Assembly (NCBI GenBank): GCA_019739225.1
Contig: JAHHDT010000005.1
Span: forward strand, 806,001 to 870,000
Origin: Aquamicrobium sp.
Lineage (GTDB): Bacteria > Pseudomonadota > Alphaproteobacteria > Rhizobiales > Rhizobiaceae
Length of the DNA: 64,000 bases
Direction of reading: 5' to 3'
Shown in pieces: positions 36,719 to 46,038 of this stretch. The first letter of the stretch is position 1; every line of letters begins with the position of its first letter. The notes beneath the pieces are model-generated. The model saw only the letters and a list, made by a program, of their open reading frames with translations, was not told the origin of the DNA and did not search any database. The position numbers were made by a program, and so were the translations under genes.

Positions 36719-37447
36719 ATGAACTCGCAACACACCGTCCGCGCCTATGATGAAGAGCTCGCCACTCTGGGCAATCGCATCGCGGCCATGGGCGGTCATG
36801 CCGAGCGCATGGTCGATGAAGCGGTCGCCGCGCTGATCAACGCCGATGCGGCGCTGGCGCGTAAGGTGATCGCCGACGACGTCGTGCTCGACGAAGGGCA
36901 GCGCTGGATTGACGACCGTGCGATCGTTCTCATCGCCAAGCGCCAGCCGATGGCGGACGACCTGCGCGAAATCATCGGAACGATCCGCATCTCGGCCGAT
37001 CTCGAGCGCGTCGGCGATCTCGGCAAGAACATCGCCAAGCGTGTCGTCGCGGTAGCGGACACGCGCCAGCCGGTGCAGCTTTTCCGAGGTTTGGAAGCCC
37101 TCGCCACGCTTGCGCTGACGCAATTGAAGCAGGTGCTCGATGTTTACGCCTCGCGCTCGGTCGGCGCGATCGCGTTCATGCGCGATCGCGACGAGGAGAT
37201 CGACGCGATGTACACCTCGCTGTTCCGCGAGCTGCTCACCTACATGATGGAAGACCCCCGCAACATCTCGCCATGTACGCACCTGCTGTTCTGCGCCAAG
37301 AACATCGAGCGCATCGGTGATCACGCGACCAACATCGCCGAGACGGTCTATTACGTCGTCACCGGCGAACAACTCCCGCTGGAGCGCCCCAAGGAAGACA
37401 AGAGCCATCGGGTGGTGATGATGAACCCCGAGACGGCGCGGAACTGA
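36719..37447 (+). CDS. phoU: phosphate signalling complex protein PhoU
   Basis: This 242-residue two-fold helical-bundle protein has the PhoU metal-binding repeats 'GTIRISADLERVGDLGKNIAKR' (part shown) and 'AKNIERIGDHATNIAETVYY', both with the E/DxxRxGDxxxNI pattern. PhoU links the Pst transporter to PhoR and restrains phosphate uptake. Neither pst genes nor phoB lie next to it here, so its partners must be encoded elsewhere. Confidence 0.94.
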   Translation: MNSQHTVRAYDEELATLGNRIAAMGGHAERMVDEAVAALINADAALARKVIADDVVLDEGQRWIDDRAIVLIAKRQPMADDLREIIGTIRISADLERVGDLGKNIAKRVVAVADTRQPVQLFRGLEALATLALTQLKQVLDVYASRSVGAIAFMRDRDEEIDAMYTSLFRELLTYMMEDPRNISPCTHLLFCAKNIERIGDHATNIAETVYYVVTGEQLPLERPKEDKSHRVVMMNPETARN

Positions 37448-37584
37448 CGAGGCAGTCTCCCAGGAAATCTGCCGTTGCCGGCGATCAGTCATATAGTCGC
37501 AAAGTCCGCTCGCACCGCCGCGGTTGACCTTGGGCTCTGCGCAGGCCAAAACACGCGCCGAACCGAGCTAGCCCGGACCGTATT

Positions 37585-39489
37585 TTGACGCCCACTCTTG
37601 CCTATCGTTCCGACATTGATGGCCTGAGGGCGATCGCAGTGTTGACCGTTGTGCTTTATCACTACGGGATCGCTCCGTTTACCGGCGGTTTTATCGGCGT
37701 CGACGTATTTTTCGTGATCTCGGGCTACCTGATCACGAAGAACCTTTTCACGGATTTGTCCGGCGAAAGGTTCTCGCTGGTGCGGTTTTACGACAGGCGG
37801 TTCCGACGCATCCTTCCTGCACTTCTGGTGGTCCTGATTTTCTCCGTGGCAGCAGGCTACCTGCTGTTGTTGCCAGGAGATTTCGCCCGCCTGGGAGAGA
37901 GCGGCATGTTTGCCACGTTCGGTTTCTCAAATTTTTATTTTCTATGGAGTTCCGGCTACTTCGATCCGGCCGCCGAGATGCAGCCGCTGCTCCACACCTG
38001 GTCGTTGGCTGTGGAAGAGCAGTTCTATTTGTTCTGGCCGATAGTCATGTGGTGTGTATGGCGGTTGCGCAAGTCAGCCGTGTTCCTTCTGGCAGTGCTG
38101 GCGGTCATCGCGCTCGCAAGCTTTGTCGCATCCGTCTATTGGGTCGAAGCCGATCAGCCCGTCGCATTTTTCATGCTTCACACCAGAGCCTGGGAACTCG
38201 CTGCCGGTGCCGCTCTGGTCTTTGCAAAGCCCATCGCTTCGCGTGCCCTGGGCGAGGTCATGGGGTGGGTCGGTCTGGCACTGATTTCCTACGCTGCGGT
38301 GGCGCTGACGGCAGAGACCGCTTTTCCCGGCTGGAATGCGCTATACCCTTGCGTCGGTGCCGCATTGCTGGTCTGGCCGAAAAGTGTTCCCACTACGCCT
38401 GATCGACTGCTGAGTCTGCGCCCAGCGGTATTCATAGGTTTGATCTCCTATTCGCTATATCTCTGGCACTGGCCGATCCTGGTATTTTTTCGGCATTATG
38501 CGAACGCTGGAATGCCGACGCTGGCTGAAGCGACCATCCTCATTGCGCTCTCCATCGCAGCGGCTTGGTTGTCGCTGCATCTGGTCGAGCGTCCGGTGCG
38601 GCAGATTCGGTTCAAGTCGTGGACGCCGGGTTACACGATTGCCGCCGGCGCGCTCGCCATGGGGGCGACTGCCGCCATTGCATCGTATCCATATCTTGCC
38701 AGTGGCCTGCCGGGGCGTCTTGACGAGCAGTCACGTCACTACGCAGCGTTCGATCCATACAAACGAGAGCACGAGTACTCCGGTTGCAGTGTCCGCGAGG
38801 TGCCTGCCGACGGCAGTTTGCCGGATTGCCTGACCCGCAAGGGTGGGGAACCGCGGTTGCTTATATTGGGTGACAGCTACGCGACCCAGCTTGCCTTGCC
38901 TGTCTATCAATCCAACGACGAAGCGACGCTGATCACCATCGGCAACAACGGTTGCCGACCCGTTCTGGACAGCGTTGGCAGGCGCCCATGCACAGACCTG
39001 ATGGAGAGCACCTTCGACAGCTATCTGCGCAATGGCAACTTTGATGCAGTGATCCTCGCAGCTCGCTGGCGCAACGGAAACGATATCAGGAAGCTACGGA
39101 AAACACTTATTGAGATACTCCGCAGTGCCGATCATGTTTACGTCGTCGGCCAGCCGATCGAATACACGACCACCCTGCCTTCGTTGTTGGCGAGCGCCTC
39201 ACTCCCGCGGCGCAGCCACGAGATCCGTGCCTTCAACCGTTACGAAGAGGTCTCAGCGCTCGAGGAGGAGGTCAAGTCTGCTCTTGAGGGATTGCCCGTC
39301 ACCTATGTCTCGCCGCTGCAGGCGCTTTGCGATGCCGATGGCAACTGCCAGACGGTAACGGACGGCAATGTGCCTATCCAGTATGACTATGGACATCTGA
39401 CGCGCGAAGGCGCGCGCCTTGTCATAGATCGGCTTATTCAGCAGGGCCTTCTGGACGGTGTGGCGCGCGCGAGTGTCGCGGCCCGCTAG
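37585..39489 (+). CDS. acyltransferase 3 (OafA/YrhL type) with SGNH domain
   Basis: This is a 634-residue membrane protein. The N-terminal acyltransferase-3 domain of about ten helices starts with 'YRSDIDGLRAIAVLTVVLYH' and has 'GFIGVDVFFVISGYLI' and 'PLLHTWSLAVEEQFYLFWP'. A C-terminal SGNH hydrolase-like domain begins near 425 ('LLILGDSYATQLA'). It acetylates lipopolysaccharide or another surface glycan. TTG 37585 is the predicted start. AT-rich runs around 37925-37947 differ from its neighbours and hint at acquisition, as is usual for surface-modification genes. Confidence 0.9.
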   Translation: MTPTLAYRSDIDGLRAIAVLTVVLYHYGIAPFTGGFIGVDVFFVISGYLITKNLFTDLSGERFSLVRFYDRRFRRILPALLVVLIFSVAAGYLLLLPGDFARLGESGMFATFGFSNFYFLWSSGYFDPAAEMQPLLHTWSLAVEEQFYLFWPIVMWCVWRLRKSAVFLLAVLAVIALASFVASVYWVEADQPVAFFMLHTRAWELAAGAALVFAKPIASRALGEVMGWVGLALISYAAVALTAETAFPGWNALYPCVGAALLVWPKSVPTTPDRLLSLRPAVFIGLISYSLYLWHWPILVFFRHYANAGMPTLAEATILIALSIAAAWLSLHLVERPVRQIRFKSWTPGYTIAAGALAMGATAAIASYPYLASGLPGRLDEQSRHYAAFDPYKREHEYSGCSVREVPADGSLPDCLTRKGGEPRLLILGDSYATQLALPVYQSNDEATLITIGNNGCRPVLDSVGRRPCTDLMESTFDSYLRNGNFDAVILAARWRNGNDIRKLRKTLIEILRSADHVYVVGQPIEYTTTLPSLLASASLPRRSHEIRAFNRYEEVSALEEEVKSALEGLPVTYVSPLQALCDADGNCQTVTDGNVPIQYDYGHLTREGARLVIDRLIQQGLLDGVARASVAAR

Positions 39490-39510
39490 GACTAATGGTG
39501 CCCCAACCTC

Positions 39511-40020
39511 TCAGCGGGCGCGGCGGCGTTCTGATACTGGCTGGTATGCGACCTTGGAGTGGTAGCCGCAATACGGTCCGTTCTCACCGGCCTCGTTGCC
39601 GCAGAAGCTGAAATCCTCGCTCAAAGGATCGCCGTTCGGCCACTTGCAGGTTCGTTCGTTCAGCTCGATCAGCGCCAGCTTGCGCGAGATCGGCACGACG
39701 ACGTTTGAAGCCGGGCGCATAACCTGCCGGGCAACCGGTTCCGCATCGAATTGCGCGGCAAGCGCGGTGGCGCCAACCGTTGCCGTTACCGTCCTGGTCG
39801 GACGGCTGGGCGCCTTGGCCGCGCTGGCGCTCGCCGGAGCCTTCTTGGCGCGCGGCTGAGCAGACGAGGTGCGGCCGCGGGCTGACAGCTTGAGCCGGTG
39901 CACCTTGCCGATCACGGCATTGCGGCTCACGCCGCCGAGTTGGGTTGCGATCTGGCTGGCGCTCAGCCCATCCGCCCATAGCTTTTTAAGCAATTCTACG
40001 CGTTCGTCGGTCCAGTTCAT
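39511..40020 (-). CDS. gcrA: GcrA cell cycle regulator
   Basis: This 169-residue protein begins 'MNWTDERVELLKKLW' and continues 'GLSASQIATQLGGVSRNAVIGKVHRL', the GcrA DNA-binding helix-turn-helix. A basic/Ala linker and the C-terminal sigma70-binding region ('CKWPNGDPLSEDFSFCGN', 'PYCGYHSKVAYQP') complete it. GcrA activates promoters carrying CcrM-methylated GANTC sites. Its own upstream region holds four such sites. The ATG at 40020 has GGAG upstream. Confidence 0.95.
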   Translation of the reverse strand: MNWTDERVELLKKLWADGLSASQIATQLGGVSRNAVIGKVHRLKLSARGRTSSAQPRAKKAPASASAAKAPSRPTRTVTATVGATALAAQFDAEPVARQVMRPASNVVVPISRKLALIELNERTCKWPNGDPLSEDFSFCGNEAGENGPYCGYHSKVAYQPVSERRRAR

Positions 40021-40401
40021 GAGAACAGGCTCCTGCTTTCAAAAATTGGCGGAATCCGAATCCGTCGCCGCCTGGCCGCAGCCAGCTGGCACCACATCTA
40101 CTGGGATGATTAGATCCGCCGCACGAAATCTAGTTGTTTCTTGGGTGCAAACTACAGTATCGGCTGACTCCGTGACAAGAGTCCGGCCGCCACGCCGAAT
40201 CTGTTTTTTCGGTTTTCCCCAACTTGGCTCCGCTTCGCCGTCAATCTGTCATGGCGCAGGCCCGGGGAGGCCTCTGGGGCAATCGGTTTCATTTGACACA
40301 AGTGGCCGAACAGCCGATATAAGTTGGCCTGCGCCGCCCTTTGGGCGGCTTTTTTGATTTACTTCGCGCATCCGCACGCGACGCAGTCGACGAGGCATAT
40401 A
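40021..40401. promoter_or_regulatory. gcrA-argD divergent control region with GANTC cluster
   Basis: There are 381 bp without a gene. GANTC (CcrM methylation) sites are at 40052-40056, 40058-40062, 40166-40170 and 40197-40201. The first two lie just 32 and 38 bp from the gcrA start codon. The argD side holds a promoter-like sequence and a leader hairpin, listed separately. Methylation-dependent control of gcrA is inferred from known Caulobacter biology. Confidence 0.65.
40293..40355 (+). promoter_or_regulatory. argD promoter candidate and leader hairpin with T-run
   Basis: TTGACA at 40293-40298 and TATAAG at 40318-40323 (19-bp spacer) make a plausible promoter. About 10 bp later GCCGCCC (40333-40339) and GGGCGGC (40343-40349) form a tight hairpin followed by TTTTTT (40350-40355). 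This looks like an intrinsic terminator or 5'-end hairpin about 45 bp before the argD ATG. It may attenuate the argDF-hslO transcript, or terminate transcripts entering from the left. Confidence 0.6.
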
Positions 40402-41601
40402 ATGAACGGTTCGGCGCTTTACGAGACCTTCGCTCGCGCACCCCTGGCCTTCGAACGAGGCGAGGGAAGTTGGCTGGTGACGGACAGCGGCGAGCGCTAT
40501 CTCGATTTCGCGGGCGGCATCGCAGTCAATTCGCTTGGGCACAGCCATCCGCATCTGGTTGCCGCGCTCACCGAGCAGGCGGCGCGTCTGTGGCATGTGT
40601 CCAACCTCTACGAGATTCCCGGCCAGCGTCGCCTGGGCGAGCGGCTTGTGGACGCGACGTTCGCAGACAAGGTGTTTTTCACCAATTCGGGCGCCGAGGC
40701 GCTGGAATGTGCGATCAAGACCGCGCGTCGCTATCATTATGTAAACGGCGCGCCCGAGCGCTACCGGATCGTTACCTTCGAGGGCGCATTCCACGGCCGG
40801 ACGCTGGCAACCATCGCCGCGGGCGGGCAGCCGAAATATCTCGAGGGCTTCGGTCCCAAGGTCGAGGGTTTCGACCAGGTGCCATTCGGCGACCTCGAGG
40901 CCACCGCAAAGGCGATAGGGCCGGAGACGGCCGCGATCCTGATCGAACCCGTGCAGGGCGAGGGCGGCATCAGGCTGCTGCCGGCGGCGATGCTGCAGAA
41001 GCTGCGCGCACTCTGCGATGAGCACGGCCTTCTCTTGATCTTCGACGAGGTGCAGAGCGGTATCGGTCGCACGGGCAAGCTGTTCGCCTATGAATGGTCT
41101 GGCATCGAGCCCGACATCATGGCCATCGCCAAGGGCATCGGCGGCGGTTTCCCGGTCGGTGCATGTCTCGCGACCGACCGTGCCGCGATGGGCATGACCG
41201 CGGGCGTTCACGGCACCACCTTTGGTGGCAATCCGCTTGCCATGGCGGTCGGCAACGCCGTGCTCGACGTTGTGCTTGAAGACGGATTTCTCCAGGCCGT
41301 TCAGGACAAGGCGCTGGCTGCCAAGCAGGCGCTTGCTTCGGTCGTCGACGAATTTCCGTCGGTGTTCGAAGAAGTGCGCGGAGCTGGCCTTATGCTGGGG
41401 CTCAGGTGCAAGATGCCGAACACGGCGGTCAATGCGGCATTCCGCGATGAGCATTTCCTGGCCGTTCCTGCCGGCGACAACGTGGTGAGGCTGCTGCCGC
41501 CGCTGACGGTAACGGTCGACGAGATCCGCGACGGCGTCGAACGCATCCGTGCGGCAGCCGGCAAGCTGGCCTCGGCCAACGGTGCGGGAGGCGCGTCATG
41601 A
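40402..41601 (+). CDS. argD: acetylornithine aminotransferase (aspartate aminotransferase family)
   Basis: This 399-residue class III PLP aminotransferase makes N-acetylornithine in arginine synthesis. '[19 protein letters not shown]' and '[20 protein letters not shown]' bind PLP, and '[15 protein letters not shown]' holds the Schiff-base Lys. The ATG at 40402 has GAGG upstream. The stop overlaps the argF start by four bases (ATGA), so the two genes are coupled. Confidence 0.93.
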   Translation: MNGSALYETFARAPLAFERGEGSWLVTDSGERYLDFAGGIAVNSLGHSHPHLVAALTEQAARLWHVSNLYEIPGQRRLGERLVDATFADKVFFTNSGAEALECAIKTARRYHYVNGAPERYRIVTFEGAFHGRTLATIAAGGQPKYLEGFGPKVEGFDQVPFGDLEATAKAIGPETAAILIEPVQGEGGIRLLPAAMLQKLRALCDEHGLLLIFDEVQSGIGRTGKLFAYEWSGIEPDIMAIAKGIGGGFPVGACLATDRAAMGMTAGVHGTTFGGNPLAMAVGNAVLDVVLEDGFLQAVQDKALAAKQALASVVDEFPSVFEEVRGAGLMLGLRCKMPNTAVNAAFRDEHFLAVPAGDNVVRLLPPLTVTVDEIRDGVERIRAAAGKLASANGAGGAS

Positions 41602-42515
41602 GCGGGTCGTTCCGGCATTTCACCGATCTTTCCGACATTTCGTCAAGCGAATTGAGGACGATTCTCGACGACGCGCGCGCGCGCAAGCACCGGCTGAAGT
41701 CAGGCGAGGTCGACAAGCCGCTCGCCGGCAAGGTGCTGGCGATGATCTTCGAGAAGCCGTCGACGCGCACCCGCGTGTCGTTCGATGTGGGCATGCGCCA
41801 GCTCGGTGGCGAGACGATCATGCTGACCGGAACCGAGATGCAGCTCGGGCGCTCGGAAACCATTGCCGACACCGCCAAGGTGCTGTCGCGCTATGTCGAC
41901 GCGATTATGATCCGCACGACCTCGCACGATCGCATGCTGGAACTTGCCGAACACGCGACTGTGCCAGTCATCAACGGTCTCACCGATGACACGCATCCCT
42001 GCCAGATCATGGCCGATGTGATGACCTACGAGGAGCATCGCGGGCCGGTGAAGGACAAGCTCTTTGCCTGGACCGGCGATGGCAACAACGTGCTGCATTC
42101 GCTGATGGAGGCTTCCGCGCGCTTCGATTTCCGGCTCAACATCGCGGTGCCTGAAGGCAGCGAGCCGGCTGGCCCGTTCCTGGACTGGTCAAACGGCAAT
42201 GGCGGCGTGGTCAAGGTCATGCGTTCCCCGGAGGATGCGGTTCGCGGCGCGGACTGCGTGGTCACCGATACCTGGGTTTCTATGGGGCAGGAGCACCGCG
42301 CCAGGGGGCACAATGTCTTCACGCCCTATCAGGTCAACGAGGCGTTGATGGAACATGCCCGGCCGGATGCGCTGTTCATGCACTGCCTGCCTGCCCACCG
42401 CGGCGAGGAAGTGACGGATGCGGTGATAGACGGGCCGCACTCGGTCGTCTTCGATGAAGCGGAGAACCGCCTTCATGCCCAGAAGGCGGTTCTCGCGTGG
42501 TGCTTCGGCGCTTGA
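41598..42515 (+). CDS. argF: ornithine carbamoyltransferase
   Basis: This 305-residue enzyme makes citrulline from ornithine and carbamoyl phosphate. '[15 protein letters not shown]' is the carbamoyl-phosphate site, '[12 protein letters not shown]' the second phosphate/ornithine site and '[12 protein letters not shown]' the ornithine-binding Cys loop. It is translationally coupled to argD. hslO follows 116 bp later. Confidence 0.96.
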   Translation: MSGSFRHFTDLSDISSSELRTILDDARARKHRLKSGEVDKPLAGKVLAMIFEKPSTRTRVSFDVGMRQLGGETIMLTGTEMQLGRSETIADTAKVLSRYVDAIMIRTTSHDRMLELAEHATVPVINGLTDDTHPCQIMADVMTYEEHRGPVKDKLFAWTGDGNNVLHSLMEASARFDFRLNIAVPEGSEPAGPFLDWSNGNGGVVKVMRSPEDAVRGADCVVTDTWVSMGQEHRARGHNVFTPYQVNEALMEHARPDALFMHCLPAHRGEEVTDAVIDGPHSVVFDEAENRLHAQKAVLAWCFGA

Positions 42516-42631
42516 TCGCGTGCGGATGCGCCCCTATCTAGTGGGCTCATCCCGACCATTGGGTATTCACAGCCGCGCATTGCCCGGCGCCGCTTACGTG
42601 CGCCGGCAGTGCCACGACAGGAAGTGTTCTG

Positions 42632-43621
42632 GTGACTGAGTCTGACATCAAGCTCGGCGAATTCGGTTTCGCCGGCGACGACCATGTGGTTCCCTTCGAG
42701 GTGGCCGCGCTCGACGCGCGTGGGCGTGTCGTGCAGCTAGGCCCGGTTCTTGACGCCATCCTGTCACGGCACGCCTATCCCGAGCCAGTGGCGCGCTTGC
42801 TGGCCGAAGCGGTCGCGCTGACGGTCCTGCTCGGCACATCGCTGAAGTTCGAAGGCAAGTTCATCCTGCAGACCCGGTCCGACGGTCCGGTGGATATGCT
42901 GGTGGCCGATTTCTCGACACCGAAGTCGCTGCGCGCCTATGCCCGGTTCGACGCAGAGCGGCTGGAGGAGGCCGTGCGCGAGGGCAAGGCATCGCCCTCG
43001 GATTTGCTCGGCGTTGGCGTACTAGCCCTGACCATCGATCAGGGCCAGTACATGCAGCGCTACCAGGGCATCGTGCAGCTTGACGGCACATCGCTGGAAG
43101 ACGCGGCGCGCACCTATTTCCGCCAATCCGAGCAAATACCGACCGAGGTTCGCCTGTCTGTCGCGCGCCAGCTCATGCGTGGCGACGACGGCGCCGTGGA
43201 GAGCTGGCGTGCCGGCGGGCTGCTCGCACAGTTTCTGCCAGAGTCGCCTGATCGGCTGCGCCTACCGGACCTGCCAGGGGGTGACGGTGACGACGGCGAC
43301 GCGCCGGACCCGACCGACGACAGCTGGAACGAGGTGAAGGCGTTGCTGGGGACCGTGGAGCTGGACGAACTGCTCGACCCGACCGTCGGGTCCGAGCGTT
43401 TGCTCTATCGGCTGTTCCATGAGCATGGCGTGCGTGTGTTTGAAGGCACTCCGGTGATCGACGATTGCTCCTGCTCGCGTCAGCGTATCCGTTCTGTGCT
43501 GGACAGCTTCACTGCCGAGGAGATCGCCGAAAGTACGGAGAATGGCGCAATCAGCGTCGCCTGCGAATTCTGCTCCAAGCAGTATGAGTTCGACCCGGCC
43601 GAATTCGTGCCCGCACAATAG
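42632..43621 (+). CDS. hslO: redox-regulated chaperone Hsp33
   Basis: This 329-residue cytoplasmic chaperone is activated by oxidation. The C-terminal zinc switch shows CSC ('DDCSCSRQRI') and CEFC, the CxC/CxxC tetrad. GTG 42632 is preceded by AGGAAG. It stands downstream of argDF, an arrangement often seen in rhizobia. A strong hairpin follows the gene. Confidence 0.94.
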   Translation: MTESDIKLGEFGFAGDDHVVPFEVAALDARGRVVQLGPVLDAILSRHAYPEPVARLLAEAVALTVLLGTSLKFEGKFILQTRSDGPVDMLVADFSTPKSLRAYARFDAERLEEAVREGKASPSDLLGVGVLALTIDQGQYMQRYQGIVQLDGTSLEDAARTYFRQSEQIPTEVRLSVARQLMRGDDGAVESWRAGGLLAQFLPESPDRLRLPDLPGGDGDDGDAPDPTDDSWNEVKALLGTVELDELLDPTVGSERLLYRLFHEHGVRVFEGTPVIDDCSCSRQRIRSVLDSFTAEEIAESTENGAISVACEFCSKQYEFDPAEFVPAQ

Positions 43622-43671
43622 CTCTTTTGGCGATCCGGGCCGGTGACTGAAGCCGTGCCGATTGCAAATAG

Positions 43672-43698
43672 CCGAAGCCCGAGTCTGCCGGGCTTCGG
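43672..43698 (+). terminator. hairpin after hslO
   Basis: CCGAAGCCCG (43672-43681), a 7-nt loop and CGGGCTTCGG (43689-43698) form a perfect 10-bp stem about 50 bp after the hslO stop. Only TT follows, so termination would rely mostly on the stem. Confidence 0.55.
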
Positions 43699-43783
43699 TT
43701 AATGGCACCCGAAAGCCTTTGTGAACCTTGTCCCTTCATGTTAATCGCGGCTTCGTGGGTGATTGGGGCACATCGGAAAGCAG

Positions 43784-43945
43784 ATGACCGTCAAGATCAT
43801 ACTCATCGCCCTTGGTGCCGCAGCCTTTGGTTGGGGCTTCTCCGCCCTGGTAGAGCATGCAGACCAGACCATCCGGCCGGAAAATCCGCCGGTTGCCTGC
43901 ACCGACCGGGCGGGTGAGGGCTGCGCGCGTTTTCCGGCGCCCTGA
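43784..43945 (+). CDS. small hypothetical membrane protein
   Basis: This is a 53-residue frame beginning 'MTVKIILIALGAAAFGWGF', a single N-terminal helix that could be a signal anchor, followed by a polar tail with two Cys ('ACTDRAGEGCARF'). GGAAAG precedes the ATG. Size, position between hslO and the next small gene, and the hydrophobic start make a real gene plausible. I do not recognise it. Confidence 0.45.
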   Translation: MTVKIILIALGAAAFGWGFSALVEHADQTIRPENPPVACTDRAGEGCARFPAP

Positions 43946-44031
43946 TCTCTTTCGCGGTCAGCCTTAATGAATAGTCAACGCATAAAGTGCAGGATTCGGC
44001 GATTCAAGGGCAGGACCAGCGGGCCGATTGC

Positions 44032-44286
44032 ATGCCGAACACAATGGCTACACGCGCCGAGATGCGCGAGGAGACAGCGCAAGCCGTGTGCGAGATCGCC
44101 ATTTGCCTGGCGCAGGCGATTCACGAACTCGATCCTTCCGCGCACCGCCGCATGAACTTCACCGCCGGCAAGGCTTACAACCGGCTGCTGGAAGAGCGGA
44201 AGGAACTGGCGGCGGACATCCTCTATCGTTTCGGGCGTGCGCTTATGGACCGCGAACTGTTTCCCGAAGGCGACGAAACCTCTTGA
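44032..44286 (+). CDS. hypothetical protein, helical, 84 residues
   Basis: This is a small helical protein ('AQAVCEIAICLAQAIHELDP', 'KAYNRLLEERKELAADILY') ending in Glu/Asp-rich sequence. The start at 44032 (MPNTMATRAEMREE) is likelier than 43987. It converges on apaG. The amphipathic helices resemble small conserved rhizobial proteins of unknown role; no catalytic motif is visible. Confidence 0.6.
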   Translation: MPNTMATRAEMREETAQAVCEIAICLAQAIHELDPSAHRRMNFTAGKAYNRLLEERKELAADILYRFGRALMDRELFPEGDETS

Positions 44287-44309
44287 GCGAACGCGATGAT
44301 CTGCCGCGT

Positions 44310-44702
44310 TCAGTTCACCGAATGGGTGCGATCGGGCAGGTCCAGCGAGAAGGCGGGTATTGCGACGTCGAAGAATTCGCCCTCGCCACTGCGCACTGTA
44401 TAGGCGCCGACCATGATGCCGGAAGGGGTGCGTAGCGGACAGCCGGACGTATACTGAAAGCTGTCGCCGGGATTGAGCTCTGGCTGCTCGCCCACAACGC
44501 CCGGTCCACGCACCTCCTCAACCCGCCCAATGCCGTCAGTGATCCGCCAGTAGCGTGCGAGAAGCTGGACGAATACGTCGGAATTATTTGCGATCGTCAC
44601 CCGGTAGCCCCAGACGTAGCGGCTGTCGTCGGGATCGGAGCGGTCGGGGAGGTAGAAGGGCTCGACCTCTACCTCGATATTTCGGGTCGTGCTGCGATAC
44701 AT
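44310..44702 (-). CDS. apaG: ApaG domain protein (Co2+/Mg2+ efflux-associated)
   Basis: This is a 130-residue ApaG of fibronectin-like fold. '[22 protein letters not shown]' and '[24 protein letters not shown]', each shown in part, and '[16 protein letters not shown]' are classic. It is linked to Co/Mg homeostasis in enterics; the biochemical role is not settled. It lies 86 bp downstream of... more exactly beyond the 3' end of metZ, on the same strand, and reads away from it. Confidence 0.93.
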   Translation of the reverse strand: MYRSTTRNIEVEVEPFYLPDRSDPDDSRYVWGYRVTIANNSDVFVQLLARYWRITDGIGRVEEVRGPGVVGEQPELNPGDSFQYTSGCPLRTPSGIMVGAYTVRSGEGEFFDVAIPAFSLDLPDRTHSVN

Positions 44703-44788
44703 GACTGTGGCTCGACTATGCACCCGATTCTGGTGCTGGTCTCTACACCGTCAAGGCCCGATGGCGGAAATGTGACGTCGATCAGCCC

Positions 44789-45982
44789 TCAAGCCGCCTT
44801 GCCGAGTGCCCTGTCGATATCCTCGATCAGGTCGTCGGCGTCTTCGAGTCCCACTGACAGCCGCACCGTGCCGCCGAGAATGCCCAGATCGAGACGCGCG
44901 TCCTCCGCAAGGTTCTTGTGGGTGGTTGTGGCCGGGTGCGTGATGAGGCTCTTCGCGTCGCCGAGGTTGTTGGAAATCTTCACGATGTCCAGCGCGTTGA
45001 GGAACGAAAACGCCTGCTGTTTGCCGCCCTTCACGTCGAAGCACACCAGCGTCGATCCACCCGTCATCTGCCGCGCGATGATGTCGGCCTGCGGATGATC
45101 GTTGCGGCCCGGATAGATGACGCGCTCGATGGCGGGGTGGCAGGCGAGATGGCCAGCAATGCGGCCCGCACTTTCCGTCTGCTGCTTCACGCGCAGCGGC
45201 AGCGTTTCCAGTCCCTTGAGCAGCGTCCAGGCATTGAACGGCGACAACGACGGTCCGGTGTGGCGGAAATAGTCGTGCAGGTTCTCGTCGATCCACTTCT
45301 TGTCGGAGAGGATGATGCCGCCGAGGCAGCGGCCCTGGCCGTCGATATGCTTGGTTGCCGAATAGACGACGACGTGCGCGCCGAGTTCCAGCGGCTTCTG
45401 CTGCAAAGGCGTGGCGAACACATTGTCGACGACCAGCCGTGCGCCGGCCTGGTTGGCGAGTTTGGCCACTGCGGCAATGTCGACCACTTCCAGCGTCGGG
45501 TTGGTCGGGCTTTCGAGAAAGAACAGCTTGGTGTTCGGACGGATCGCCTGTTCCCATTCGACGAGGTCGCGGCCATCGACCAGCGTCGTCTCGATTCCGT
45601 ATTGCGGCATCAGCTTCTCGACCACCCAGCGGCAGGAACCGAACAGGGCGCGCGCCGCGACCACGTGGTCGCCAGCCTTGACGCTGCACAGGAGCGCTGC
45701 CGACACTGCGGCCATGCCGGATGCCGTCGCGCGGGCATCTTCTGCACCTTCAAGTTCGCACATGCGCTTTTCGAACATGTCGACCGTAGGGTTCGCATAG
45801 CGCGAATAGATGAAGCCCGGCTCCTCGCCCTTGAAACGCGCCTCGGCGGCCTCCGCGCTGTCATAGACGAAACCCTGGGTTAGATAGAGCGCCTCGGACG
45901 TTTCGCCGAACGCGGACCTCAAGGTTCCGCCATGTACCAGCGCGGTCGCCGGCTTCCAGTTGCGCTTCGTTTCAGTCGTCAT
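44789..45982 (-). CDS. metZ: O-succinylhomoserine sulfhydrylase
   Basis: This 397-residue Cys/Met-metabolism PLP enzyme forms homocysteine from O-succinylhomoserine and sulfide. The PLP lysine is in 'YSATKHIDGQGRCLGG'; 'GFVYDSAEAAEARF' and 'LGGTVRLSVGLEDADDLIEDI' (part) are family marks. ATG 45982 is preferred over an in-frame TTG at 45988. The leader holds a SAM-II aptamer and an intrinsic terminator, so SAM should repress it. metZ rather than metB/metC fits the assignment, but MetY activity cannot be ruled out. Confidence 0.92.
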   Translation of the reverse strand: MTTETKRNWKPATALVHGGTLRSAFGETSEALYLTQGFVYDSAEAAEARFKGEEPGFIYSRYANPTVDMFEKRMCELEGAEDARATASGMAAVSAALLCSVKAGDHVVAARALFGSCRWVVEKLMPQYGIETTLVDGRDLVEWEQAIRPNTKLFFLESPTNPTLEVVDIAAVAKLANQAGARLVVDNVFATPLQQKPLELGAHVVVYSATKHIDGQGRCLGGIILSDKKWIDENLHDYFRHTGPSLSPFNAWTLLKGLETLPLRVKQQTESAGRIAGHLACHPAIERVIYPGRNDHPQADIIARQMTGGSTLVCFDVKGGKQQAFSFLNALDIVKISNNLGDAKSLITHPATTTHKNLAEDARLDLGILGGTVRLSVGLEDADDLIEDIDRALGKAA

Positions 45983-46000
45983 CGTCAAACCCCAGACACA

Positions 46001-46034
46001 AAAAAAAACCGGCCGCGAAGTCGCATGCCGGTTT
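46001..46034 (-). terminator. intrinsic terminator in the metZ leader
   Basis: On the minus strand AACCGGC (46033-46027) and GCCGGTT (46013-46007) form the stem, followed by a run of eight T. It lies 5 bases after the SAM-II aptamer and 19 bases before the metZ ATG. Its loop contains GCGACTT, complementary to AAGTCGC inside the aptamer, so an alternative antiterminator can form. Confidence 0.88.
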
Positions 46035-46038
46035 CCTC

